Source: Ignavibacteriota bacterium
GTDB lineage: Bacteria; Bacteroidota; Ignavibacteria; UBA10030
NCBI GenBank assembly: GCA_022616555.1
Contig: JAKEEG010000030.1
Coordinates: forward strand, 1 to 42,426
Direction: 5' to 3'
Length of the DNA stretch: 42,426 nucleotides
Below are positions 31,434 through 39,408 of the stretch, piece by piece. A program made the position numbers and the translations under genes. The notes under the pieces were generated by a model. It was not told where the DNA came from. It saw only the letters and a list, made by a program, of their open reading frames with translations, and made no database searches. Each line of letters begins with the position of its first letter. Within the stretch, counting starts at the first letter, position 1.

Positions 31434-33101
31434 ATGCTACGAATACTTCAAAGAAAATTTATACTCGCGGGCATTGCTGCCGGATGTCTGATAGTCTCCG
31501 CAAACGCGCTCGCGCAACAGTCCTCCGACCAGAGGCCGCCGGATGATTTCGGCGACCGCCTGAACGCCATGATTGAAAAATTCGTGAAACAAGTAAACCG
31601 CGAGCTTACGGGCGAAGCCGAGCAGGATACTATTCCCAAACGTCGCCTGCGCACCGCAGACAAATGGAACCGCTCCGAAGACGAAGACTTTACGTACGAC
31701 GGCGATGTCACGATAGAGAAAGATGAAACCGTCAACGGAAACGTTGTGGTGAAAGGCGGCGACCTGACCGTGTACGGCGAAATCATCGGCGACGTGCTCG
31801 TGGTAGGCGGCACGCTGTACGTGAAAGACGGCGGGCTGATTACGGGAGACGCGCGCGTCATCAGCGGCGACATTGTGAAAGACGACGGCGGCGTGATCGA
31901 AGGCTCGATGGACCGGAGCTCGGCGCGCTCGGCTGGTTACCGCGAGCCGCGGGACCGCTTCCGCCGGCATTCAACATCTCTCAACGCCAATTGGGTGAAC
32001 GAGTTGACGACGCTTGACAATTTTATTTTCCGCTACAACCGCGTGGAAGGGATTTTCCTCGGCGCAGGCTCGGAGAAGCGATACTACTGGGATGGCTACC
32101 GGGACTTCAGCAGTTGGGGCAGTATCGGCTACGGGTTTAAATCGAAGGGCTGGCGTTATAACATCGGGATCGCGCGACAATTCCCCGTTGGCGACGGCCA
32201 TCTGCTCGAGCTTGCGGTTGAAGGACACAGGTTAACCGATACGAAAGACCACTGGGTTATCGGGCTGGGAGAAAATACCGCAGCGGCATTTTTGATTCAC
32301 GAAGACTACCGCGATTATTTCTACCGCGCGGGGTGGGACATCAGCGGATCGTACTCATTGCAACAGGATGATGTGACCGGGCAATTCAAGGTCGCTTACC
32401 TCGCGGATAAATACCTCTCGATGGAGAACCGCACGGAGTGGGCGCTCTTCGGCGGCGACAAGCGTTTCCGGCTCAACCCGATGATCGATAACGGCAATAT
32501 GAAGAGCATCCTCGTCTCGGCGGGCATCAGCACAGTCGACCGTAGGATGTACGGGCAGGAGGGCTGGAGCGCGTTCGGCACGGCGGAGTTCGCAGAAGAA
32601 AGTTTCGGCAGTGACTTTGCCTTCCGCCAATACACAGCGGATATACGGCGCTACCAACCATTAAGCCGGTACGACAATTTAAATCTCCGCTTCCGCATCG
32701 GTACCTCGGAAGGTTTTGTGCCGCTCCAAAAGCTGTACGAGATCGGCGGCTTGAGCACGGTGCAGGTCCTCCCGTTCAAAGAGCTAGCTGGCAACAGGAT
32801 GCTGCTTCTGAACGCGGAGTACATCGTCAATGGCGACTTCCTGCACGATTTAGATTTCTGGCCCAGCTGGCTAATGCGCGGCGTGAACTTCGTGTTCATC
32901 GGCGACGCAGGTTGGACGCGCGCCGTCAGCTCCACCGCAAGCTTCGATGAAGGCTTCGGCGAGCTGCAATTCAGGCAGCTTCGCAGCAATCTCGGCATCG
33001 GGTTGGGAAACCGCAGCGGCACATTCCGCATCGCCTACCTCTGGTCAACCGACGGCACTGGATTGAGCCGGGTGATCTTCAGAGTGGCAAGGCCGTTTTA
33101 A
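31434..33101 (+). CDS. Outer-membrane beta-barrel protein with N-terminal polymer-type beta-helix
   Basis: This 555-residue protein has a signal peptide (about 1-27). A short right-handed beta-solenoid follows, made of hexapeptide-like turns (V-N-G-N-V-V-V-K-G-G-D-L-T-V-Y-G-E-I-I-G-D-V-L-V-V-G-G-T-L-Y-V, about 100-150), the style of polymer-forming (bactofilin-like) domains. From about 185 to the end the sequence has the alternating aromatic strands of a bacterial surface antigen/OMP85-type barrel, closing in F-R-V-A-R-P-F with a C-terminal Phe as usual for Bam-inserted proteins. AAGGAA lies 9 bases before ATG. Function unknown; it is exported and outer-membrane located by inference. Confidence 0.75.
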   Translation: MLRILQRKFILAGIAAGCLIVSANALAQQSSDQRPPDDFGDRLNAMIEKFVKQVNRELTGEAEQDTIPKRRLRTADKWNRSEDEDFTYDGDVTIEKDETVNGNVVVKGGDLTVYGEIIGDVLVVGGTLYVKDGGLITGDARVISGDIVKDDGGVIEGSMDRSSARSAGYREPRDRFRRHSTSLNANWVNELTTLDNFIFRYNRVEGIFLGAGSEKRYYWDGYRDFSSWGSIGYGFKSKGWRYNIGIARQFPVGDGHLLELAVEGHRLTDTKDHWVIGLGENTAAAFLIHEDYRDYFYRAGWDISGSYSLQQDDVTGQFKVAYLADKYLSMENRTEWALFGGDKRFRLNPMIDNGNMKSILVSAGISTVDRRMYGQEGWSAFGTAEFAEESFGSDFAFRQYTADIRRYQPLSRYDNLNLRFRIGTSEGFVPLQKLYEIGGLSTVQVLPFKELAGNRMLLLNAEYIVNGDFLHDLDFWPSWLMRGVNFVFIGDAGWTRAVSSTASFDEGFGELQFRQLRSNLGIGLGNRSGTFRIAYLWSTDGTGLSRVIFRVARPF

Positions 33102-33407
33102 CTTTCACAACCAATACGTAGGCCTCTGGCTGAGTATTGTTGACCCTAAAAAAACATTAACGCCCACGGAGCAATCCTCGGGCGTTGATGTTTCTAACTT
33201 GATAATGCCGAATACAAACTGCAGAATGTTGAAGTAACAATCTCTAATTTGGAACATTCCCCTCCTCTTGGAGGAGGGGCAAGGGGTGGTGAGCTGTACA
33301 GCTCTAACTCTTTCCTTTTGAAGAAAGATCAACAACTAACCACCCCTGACCCCTCCTTGAAAAGGAGGGGACATTATACTCTGTATTCATTATTCGGCAT
33401 GTTTGCC
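33102..33407. other. Gene-free 306-base gap with repeats
   Basis: From left to right: AGGCCTCTGGCTGAG (33119-33133, same core as 18392); ACGCCC...GGGCGT hairpin (about 33161-33186), possibly ending the outer-membrane gene; CCCCTCCTCTTGGAGGAGGG (33259-33278); and CCCCTCCTTGAAAAGGAGGG (33349-33368). These last two flank a stretch where CACCCCTTGCC-type arms face each other. No coding sequence recognised. Confidence 0.6.
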
Positions 33408-34595
33408 TTACTGTGCGCCCGGCTGGTTGTTCTTGCGTCCAAGACGCAAGGTGACCTGGTTCGGCTGGATGTTCTCTAAGGTCAATCCCTCCGGTAATAC
33501 GATTTCCGAACGCGTGATCGTTCTCCGCACTATGCCTCTGCTATTTGGAAGGAGCTTTACAGTCACTTTCAGCTGTCCGTTATCGACAAACCAAAATGAC
33601 CTGCGCTGGCCTGAAAACGTGACTTCAATTTCCTGCGGGTCGATTTCCTCGACCGCCATGCCCGCAGGGGCATCTTCGTACGTCACCGGCAGCATATAGG
33701 TGCGGTAATCGACTCGCGCCTCGTGCACAAAGAAAAACCATAGCGACACCGTCGCCACGAGCGCAATGGCAAGCTCGCGGTAACTCATTGTGAAAAACCC
33801 CCTCCACAATCGCTTTTCACTCGAAGGGTGCAATTCATCGTAAAACAAATTCAGGACGTGTTGCAGCGCGTCCGCGTCGTTCAGCGCGGTGATGTTGCCG
33901 TGCTGGGCGACGGAAATCGTTCCGCGTTCTTCTGATACAACCAATACCAGTGCGTCTGTAAGTTCTGCCAGGCCCAACGCGGCGGCATGCCGTGTGCCGG
34001 CTTTCTGCAGCTTTCGCAGGTTTCCTGAAAGCGGCAGATAACACGCAAACGACACCACCCTGTCGCCCTCGACCACCACCGCCCCGTCGTGCCCGGGTGA
34101 GGAGGGCGTAAAGATACTCCCTACCAGCTCCTCGGTCAGCACACCGTTCACGCTCACGGCATTTTTCAGATGCCGCTCGATCGGGTCCTTACCCCGGATG
34201 ACGATCAGTGCGCCGGTCTTATCATGCACAAGCTGTTTGACGGTGTTGACAATCACTTCGACCGGCTTACGCACGTGGCGTGATTGCCTGCGGAATTTCT
34301 TTCCCTGAAGTATGCTCCTGCTCGCCAGTTGTTCGAGGAAATGTTTGATCTCCTCCTGGAAAAGAATCACAATCGCAATCAAAATGATGGCAAAGAAACC
34401 TTGGAACACCGTCGTCGTCAGCGTCAGGTCAAGCTGCCGTGCAATAAGATACGCCGCCCCGAAGATGAACAACCCCAACACGGCAAAGCCGCCTCGCGTG
34501 CGCCGAAACCAGACGAGCGTGGAATAAATCACCGCCGTCATAAAGACAATATCGAGCACATCAGAAATGCCGATGTCGATAAACACGTCGGGCAT
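33408..34595 (-). CDS. cdaA: Diadenylate cyclase CdaA fused to a YbbR-like tail
   Basis: This 395-residue membrane enzyme makes c-di-AMP from two ATP. There are three N-terminal helices (about 12-85). The DAC domain contains S-P-G-H-D-G-A-V-V-V (DGA catalytic motif, about 168) and G-T-R-H-A-A-A-L-G (about 200). The latter is usually R-H-R; here the second Arg is Ala. After residue ~270 comes another membrane helix (R-E-L-A-I-A-L-V-A-T-V-S-L-W-F-F-F-V) and an extracytoplasmic YbbR-like beta domain. In Firmicutes that domain is the separate regulator CdaR. Start has AAGGAG upstream, inside the end of the DHH gene, only 2 bases away. Confidence 0.88.
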   Translation of the reverse strand: MPDVFIDIGISDVLDIVFMTAVIYSTLVWFRRTRGGFAVLGLFIFGAAYLIARQLDLTLTTTVFQGFFAIILIAIVILFQEEIKHFLEQLASRSILQGKKFRRQSRHVRKPVEVIVNTVKQLVHDKTGALIVIRGKDPIERHLKNAVSVNGVLTEELVGSIFTPSSPGHDGAVVVEGDRVVSFACYLPLSGNLRKLQKAGTRHAAALGLAELTDALVLVVSEERGTISVAQHGNITALNDADALQHVLNLFYDELHPSSEKRLWRGFFTMSYRELAIALVATVSLWFFFVHEARVDYRTYMLPVTYEDAPAGMAVEEIDPQEIEVTFSGQRRSFWFVDNGQLKVTVKLLPNSRGIVRRTITRSEIVLPEGLTLENIQPNQVTLRLGRKNNQPGAQ

Positions 34596-34597
34596 CT

Positions 34598-35701
34598 TTA
34601 TACTCCTTCAGTAGAATGTTGGGTTGAGCTGCCGTCTGATGAATTGGACTGAGTATTCTGCCGGGATTGTCCATCGGAAGAGTCCACCAGCGGCGTCACG
34701 CGCTGGCGCTGACTCACTTCCAACCGCTTGAGCAACCTGTCGGTTAATGTTGCTTCCATTTCGTCCCAGCGGACTTCATCGCTCCGGTCACCAAGGCGAA
34801 TTCTGCCGCCGGCAATTTGCCCGCGGCCCCCCGCCTCACGCGGGCGGTTGGCGATCGAGCGCAGTACTTCTCCCGCCTGTGCGTCCGGCAGGCTTGTTCG
34901 CAGGGACATGTGCAGGTTCTCCCGATAGCGCCCGGTGCAGAATGCCCATTGAATACCCTCGCACGTCAGCAGGAAATCCGCCATCTGCGAAACGTTATCC
35001 GGAAACTCCACCGCTCCAAGATGAGAGACGATGAGCCTGCCATAGATATTGGATTTCTCGATACCCGCAGCAAGGTCGCCGAAAAACCGCCGCGGGCGCG
35101 CCGGATTCTGAATGCGCGCAAGCACGTGCATATCCGCGTACCGCAATAAACGGAGATACTGCTCAACGGTTTCGCGGTTTGTCGTACGGTAGAATTCCAG
35201 AGTGTCCGATAAAATTCCGTACACCAATGCTGTGGCGAGCGGGGTGGGAATCTCCACTCCGCTTGCGAGCAGCTCCCGCGCTAACAGCGCGGAAGTCGCT
35301 CCCGCCTCCGTATCAACTTGAACAAACTCCGCGTTCGGGCGTTCCACTCCCGTATGCTGGTCGATGACAATCGCCGCCCGGCGCGATGGGAAAAACGAAT
35401 TATTCTCGAACCCCGGCTGCGTATCCACCAGCGCCACGTTCGGGTAGTTCCGGTAGTCGCTGGGACGCAGCTTGTGCGCAGGAATCTTTAACAACCGGAT
35501 CATCTCCCGGTTCTCGCTCCGCCCGATCTCCCCGCCGTATGCAATGCGCCCGCTGATACCGAACTTCCGCTCCGCAATGTGCAGCAGCGCGTACGCGGAC
35601 GCCAGCGCGTCCGGGTCCGGATAGTCGTGCGTCAGCACCAGCAGCGGTGAAAGCCGCTCGGCATGGACTTTCAGGTATTGTAACAGCCCCGTGTCATTCA
35701 T
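34598..35701 (-). CDS. DHH family phosphoesterase (NrnA/GdpP-like catalytic module)
   Basis: This 367-residue cytosolic protein has the DHH motifs: L-T-H-D-Y-P-D-P-D-A-L-A-S-A (motif I, H25/D29/D31), V-A-L-V-D-T-Q-P-G (motif II), V-I-D-Q-H-T-G (motif III, D-Q-H where the family name D-H-H usually stands) and G-I-L-S-D-T (motif IV). G-G-R-G-Q-I-A-G-G-R (about 293), a DHHA1 substrate loop, follows. NrnA-type enzymes degrade short RNA and pAp; some DHH-DHHA1 proteins cleave c-di-AMP or pApA. Position directly upstream of cdaA in one operon suggests c-di-AMP or pApA turnover. The last about 40 residues are low complexity (S, Q, T-rich). Confidence 0.82.
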   Translation of the reverse strand: MNDTGLLQYLKVHAERLSPLLVLTHDYPDPDALASAYALLHIAERKFGISGRIAYGGEIGRSENREMIRLLKIPAHKLRPSDYRNYPNVALVDTQPGFENNSFFPSRRAAIVIDQHTGVERPNAEFVQVDTEAGATSALLARELLASGVEIPTPLATALVYGILSDTLEFYRTTNRETVEQYLRLLRYADMHVLARIQNPARPRRFFGDLAAGIEKSNIYGRLIVSHLGAVEFPDNVSQMADFLLTCEGIQWAFCTGRYRENLHMSLRTSLPDAQAGEVLRSIANRPREAGGRGQIAGGRIRLGDRSDEVRWDEMEATLTDRLLKRLEVSQRQRVTPLVDSSDGQSRQNTQSNSSDGSSTQHSTEGV

Positions 35702-35773
35702 GTGCGTTCATTGCTCCGCACACAGTATAGCATTTTGATAGGGAAGAATCAAAAGGGGAATGAAAAATAAAAA

Positions 35774-35804
35774 CCCGCCGCTTATATCTGGGACAAACGG
35801 CGGG
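35774..35804 (-). terminator. Intrinsic terminator for the sorting-domain stub
   Basis: CCCGCCG (35774-35780) pairs with CGGCGGG (35798-35804). On the minus strand the stem is followed by a T-rich tract (complement of 35763-35773). It lies 27 bases after the stop of the stub and presumably terminated the original full gene. Confidence 0.75.
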
Positions 35805-35830
35805 CTGTTTAAGATGAAATGTTTTAGTTG

Positions 35831-36109
35831 TTATTTCGTCATCAACATTTTTCTCGTTTCGACGAAACTCTTGCCCGAAACACCAATCGCGCGCAGGCGA
35901 TAGAAATACATGCCGCTGCTGACCTGATCGCCCCTAGAAGAACGACCGTTCCAGCGAACGGATTTATACCCCGCTGTGAGATTGCGATTTTCCAAAACTG
36001 CGACTTCCCGACCAAGAACATCAAGCACGCTCAGCCGTACAGCTGCGGGCTCCGGCAACGCAAAACCGATCTCCGTTTCCGGGTTAAAGGGATTGGGTCG
36101 TGTTGCCAA
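35831..36109 (-). pseudogene. Type IX secretion C-terminal sorting domain, stub of a lost gene
   Basis: The frame reads R-P-N-P-F-N-P-E-T-E-I-G-F-A-L-P, then V-L-D-V-L-G-R-E-V-A-V-L, and ends S-S-G-M-Y-F-Y-R-L-R-A ... K-M-L-M-T-K, a complete type A sorting domain. Nothing upstream belongs to a passenger protein: immediately before the NPFNP motif, on the opposite strand, a double-HTH gene begins. This is therefore the remaining 3' end of a large secreted protein gene, cut at about 36100. Terminator retained. Confidence 0.75.
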
Positions 36110-36110
36110 A

Positions 36111-36533
36111 GTGGAGTTGACCTTCACTGCGAAAAACCCTGTAAAAATACCACAGCCGCTCAATACGTGGGGCGACCATATCAAGAAGCATCGTCTCGAA
36201 CTCCACCTGACACAGGAAGAAGCGGCAAGGAAAATCGGGATTACCTATATCAGTCTCGGATGCTGGGAAAGGAATGACAAGCAGCCGCTTACAATACATA
36301 TCCCCGGCATCATTGCTTTTCTTGGATATATTCCTTCATTCGTTCCTTCTGATACGATCGGCCAGAGGATCAGGTTATATCGGATGCTCAACGGGCTGAA
36401 TAAAGAAAGATTAGCTCGCTTTGTTCATGTGGATACCAGCCGTGTCCGAAAGTGGGAAGCAGAAACGGAATTACCGCAAGGTGAACAATTGAAGAAGATT
36501 AAAGAACTCTTGAATGCGTTCTCACTAAGATAA
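36111..36533 (+). CDS. Double HTH (XRE-type) regulator, copy 1
   Basis: The protein has a short beta-like N-terminus (V-E-L-T-F-T-A-K-N-P-V-K-I-P) and then L-N-T-W-G-D-H-I-K-K-H-R-L-E-L-H-L-T-Q-E-E-A-A-R-K-I-G-I, an XRE-type HTH. A second HTH follows after the F-L-G-Y-I-P linker (I-G-Q-R-I-R-L-Y-R-M-L-N-G-L-N-K-E-R-L-A-R-F). It is the most diverged of three paralogs here (others at 36615 and 41180). GTG 36111 is used since no ATG precedes the domain; the start is uncertain. Its beginning coincides with the break in the sorting-domain gene. It probably binds DNA; targets unknown. Confidence 0.65.
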   Translation: MELTFTAKNPVKIPQPLNTWGDHIKKHRLELHLTQEEAARKIGITYISLGCWERNDKQPLTIHIPGIIAFLGYIPSFVPSDTIGQRIRLYRMLNGLNKERLARFVHVDTSRVRKWEAETELPQGEQLKKIKELLNAFSLR

Positions 36534-36614
36534 AAAAAGTCCACAATACACGCAGCATTACTAAGAACCCCGCGACATTCATGTTTATGGCACCTCTGAA
36601 CACCCAGGGGTTCA
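36534..36614 (-). pseudogene. Possible tiny comM remnant in front of HTH copy 2
   Basis: On the minus strand, ATGGCAATGAACCCCTGG (A-M-N-P-W) is followed about 30 bases later by CATGAATGTCGC (H-E-C-R). These match, with an internal deletion, the A-A-M-N-P-C-P-C-G...H-E-C stretch of comM. The clear comM fragment at 40686-41184 starts at the same motif next to HTH copy 3. The match is short and could be chance. Confidence 0.3.
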
Positions 36615-37046
36615 TTGCCATTTTGCAGTATTACGCTTTCAGCCCGAAAACCGACAAAACTGCCTACTGTTCTGAACACCATTGGAGACCATATCCGAAG
36701 GCGAAGGATGGAGCTTGGACTTCTCCAGAGCCAGCTTGCGGAACGCCTTGCAGTCCAAACAGACACTGTTCGAAATTGGGAGCGAAACAGGTCAACACCG
36801 ACACTCAGATATGAGCCCAGGATTCTGGAGTTTCTGGGCTATGATCCGGCTCCGAATGAGCCAAAAACCACAGGAGAGCAGCTATTTAAGTACCGGCGGG
36901 ATCGGGGAATCACTCAGAAGGAGCTTGCCCGGCAAATAGGGATTGATCCGACGACATTGAGCAGGATTGAAAGCAAAAGGGGCAATAGGATTTTCCGGAG
37001 CGTTTTGCTACGGGTGGAGACTTTCCTCTCAAAAAATACTGAGTAG
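36615..37046 (+). CDS. Double HTH (XRE-type) regulator, copy 2
   Basis: This 143-residue protein starts at TTG 36615 with AGGGG 5 bases upstream. The N-terminal segment F-C-S-I-T-L-S-A-R-K-P-T-K-L-P is followed by HTH 1 (T-I-G-D-H-I-R-R-R-R-M-E-L-G-L-L-Q-S-Q-L-A-E-R-L-A-V), linker F-L-G-Y-D-P, and HTH 2 (R-R-D-R-G-I-T-Q-K-E-L-A-R-Q-I-G-I-D-P-T-T-L-S-R-I-E). Members of this XRE subgroup are common in environmental bacteria, often present in several copies without fixed neighbours. The end is intact, unlike copy 3. A bidirectional terminator follows. Confidence 0.75.
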   Translation: MPFCSITLSARKPTKLPTVLNTIGDHIRRRRMELGLLQSQLAERLAVQTDTVRNWERNRSTPTLRYEPRILEFLGYDPAPNEPKTTGEQLFKYRRDRGITQKELARQIGIDPTTLSRIESKRGNRIFRSVLLRVETFLSKNTE

Positions 37047-37054
37047 AAAAAGAA

Positions 37055-37084
37055 AGGCGAACGGGTTGGTGGCACCGTTCGCCT
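37055..37084. terminator. Bidirectional intrinsic terminator
   Basis: AGGCGAACGG and CCGTTCGCCT form a perfect 10-bp stem with a 10-base loop. An A-rich tract lies on the left and CGTTGTTT on the right. It serves both HTH copy 2 and the converging protease gene. Confidence 0.75.
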
Positions 37085-37129
37085 CGTTGTTTCTCCTCGC
37101 TGAGGAGGCGAAGGGAAACGCCGAAGAAG

Positions 37130-39373
37130 TCACTTTGCAAGGGCCATCTTCATCACCTTCGTGAATTGATTGCCGCTCTTTCCAGTGGCTACAATGCGGT
37201 AGAAGTACGCCCCGCTCGGCCAGTCTACAGCATTGAGCTCAACGGCATGAAAGCCGGGGCTGATTTCTCCGTCTGCCAGAACCTGTACCTCCCTGCCAAG
37301 AACATCATAAACCTTTAGGGAAACATTGCTCACTTCCGGCAGTGCGAATTCAATGATGGTCGACGGATTAAAAGGGTTCGGCCTGTTCTGGGTGATCTCA
37401 AAGTTTGCTGGTTTGATGCTCAAGACTTCATCATCAACCCTCTTTGGCAAGAACATCGATTTTGAACTTACTTTATTCGAAGAATTTGATACCAGAGCCG
37501 AATTGTCCACCGCCTTGATCCAGTAAGTGATCGTGTTGTTGGAACTGGATGAGGTCCGAATACCGTAATCCGTAAACGAAGTACCAGTGACAAGTGATCC
37601 CACCTTGTCCGTTTGTGTGTATCCCGGTTCCTTGTATTCTCTCCAAACATCATAGCCGGCGAGATCGGGTTCTGTGTTTGCATTCCAGGTTAAATAGGGA
37701 TACTGATTATGTGTGTTAGCGTTCGTAAAGACAAGGTTCTGCGGAACGGACGGCGGCAGACTTACAACATCGTTATAACCAACTGCAACTTTGAGTGAGT
37801 AGGCCTTCGTGGATGAATTGTAGGTGAGCATTTGAAAAGCCGTATTTGACGCGTTACCGTCCAGCTTATTCGTGTTCGGGTTACTCCAGTTCGAACAGAT
37901 GTTGACTTCTGTTTCACGGAAGAAATCCTCGTTATCGCCAAGCGTAGCATCTCGAGTGTACCTTCTTCGGAGATCCTGTCCAGACGGGTCGCTCTCTGGC
38001 GTAAGCGCCAGGTATTCATTCACAGTTCCGCTCACATTGATATAAATAAGATCCCGCTCATCATAGCTGCTTGAAGAGCTTGGCGCGGGAGTTGCTCTGA
38101 AGATGATATCATCGGATCGGTCTGAAGGCGTGGAGGCTCCCTGCGAAAGGTCCCAGTTCCATAAGCCATCTGCTGCCTCGATGTCAAGTTTTGAAGAAGT
38201 TGGAAGCGAAAAATGCTCATCTTCAACGTGATAGGCGAGCGCGCCGCGACTGATCGAATGGTTGAAAATCTGATATCTCAGGAATGGATTGGCCGTGGAA
38301 TAGCTGTAAATCGTCTGGTAGTTCTCAATGATGAAATACTCCAAGAAATTGCCATACGAGTCCTTTCTAATGGGAATGAGGACGGCCTTGTTCTTGATGT
38401 GGGTATCTAGCAGGTCAAGAGTTGTCGTTGCCTCAACAACCGTTGGTGTAAGCCATCCAGCCCTGTATCTCTCATAGGCGGACATGTTTCCGTAAGCTCC
38501 TCTAGTCATTAAAGAAAACCATTCCACATTACCAATGTTTTGTATTCCCAGCAAAACTCGACCGTCGATATGAGAATCCACATTGCCAGAGCCACCAAAA
38601 ATATAATGCATGAATTCATGAGCGGGGTCATATATAGTTCTTGCCGTGACATCAAAGGCCCCCTTGTTCCGATAGTTGAATTGCATCGATCCTGATCGGG
38701 AGGATATCGCATCTCCATCATTAGATGTGTAACTTCCGGGTAGAGGCTTGTATCCGCCGACATTCGATCCTAAACTTATTGACGCGCCACGCCAAATCAT
38801 AAAAATATAATCAACAATGCCATCACCAGAACCCGACAGGTACTCATGGTTATATTGCTGATTGTCTTTCATGAAGCGCCAGTTGTCGTACAGGTTGTAG
38901 TTGATTACCGGGTCAAGCTTTGCCCACACGTGCTGGTTCACCTGTCCATCGCTCGTGTACGAAGATCTGGGATTATCGGTCGTAACATAATAGACATTCC
39001 CGATCAGCTTCAATTTTCCTAAAGGAAGCCCTGTCCCTAGTCCACCAGAGGCTCTGTTAAAAAAATCGCTGAGGTTCTTCGCGGTATAGATTCCATCATC
39101 AGGCACCTGCGCATCCACGAATGTTGTTGCCCACGAAGGGAGCACCGTATAGTCTGGCCAAGTGGATGTGTTCTGCGTATCGTCGGCAAACCTGACAAAG
39201 ATAACGAGAACCTTGAGAACCCCTTGATTTGTGATTTCTTTGCCCCCCTTTAGGACTGTTGTTGTGGAGGGTAAAGTGCCTCCCTCAGAGTTGACCGATC
39301 CGCAGACTTCCTGCGCCTTGGCGGGACGCAAAGTCATAATAAAAAATAATCCTAGAAATAGCAGGTTTTTCAT
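37130..39373 (-). CDS. Secreted M6-like metalloprotease with type IX sorting domain
   Basis: This 747-residue protein has a signal peptide (N-L-L-F-L-G-L-F-F-I-M-T-L-R-P-A-K-A). The N-terminal region (V-L-V-I-F-V-R-F-A-D-D) and H-E-F-M-H (H-E-x-x-H zinc motif, about 255) resemble the immune-inhibitor-A/M6 peptidase group. A fibronectin type III-like domain (about 555-650: P-S-V-P-Q-N-L-V-F ... A-G-Y-D-V-W-R) follows, and the C-terminal sorting domain begins N-R-P-N-P-F-N-P-S-T-I-I-E-F-A-L-P. The sorting domain directs export across the outer membrane by the type IX system and is then removed. ATG 39373 has GGAGGG 7 bases upstream. Confidence 0.85.
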   Translation of the reverse strand: MKNLLFLGLFFIMTLRPAKAQEVCGSVNSEGGTLPSTTTVLKGGKEITNQGVLKVLVIFVRFADDTQNTSTWPDYTVLPSWATTFVDAQVPDDGIYTAKNLSDFFNRASGGLGTGLPLGKLKLIGNVYYVTTDNPRSSYTSDGQVNQHVWAKLDPVINYNLYDNWRFMKDNQQYNHEYLSGSGDGIVDYIFMIWRGASISLGSNVGGYKPLPGSYTSNDGDAISSRSGSMQFNYRNKGAFDVTARTIYDPAHEFMHYIFGGSGNVDSHIDGRVLLGIQNIGNVEWFSLMTRGAYGNMSAYERYRAGWLTPTVVEATTTLDLLDTHIKNKAVLIPIRKDSYGNFLEYFIIENYQTIYSYSTANPFLRYQIFNHSISRGALAYHVEDEHFSLPTSSKLDIEAADGLWNWDLSQGASTPSDRSDDIIFRATPAPSSSSSYDERDLIYINVSGTVNEYLALTPESDPSGQDLRRRYTRDATLGDNEDFFRETEVNICSNWSNPNTNKLDGNASNTAFQMLTYNSSTKAYSLKVAVGYNDVVSLPPSVPQNLVFTNANTHNQYPYLTWNANTEPDLAGYDVWREYKEPGYTQTDKVGSLVTGTSFTDYGIRTSSSSNNTITYWIKAVDNSALVSNSSNKVSSKSMFLPKRVDDEVLSIKPANFEITQNRPNPFNPSTIIEFALPEVSNVSLKVYDVLGREVQVLADGEISPGFHAVELNAVDWPSGAYFYRIVATGKSGNQFTKVMKMALAK

Positions 39374-39408
39374 TGTTGATCCCTCCAGTTGTTTCATCGA
39401 TGCGCGTC

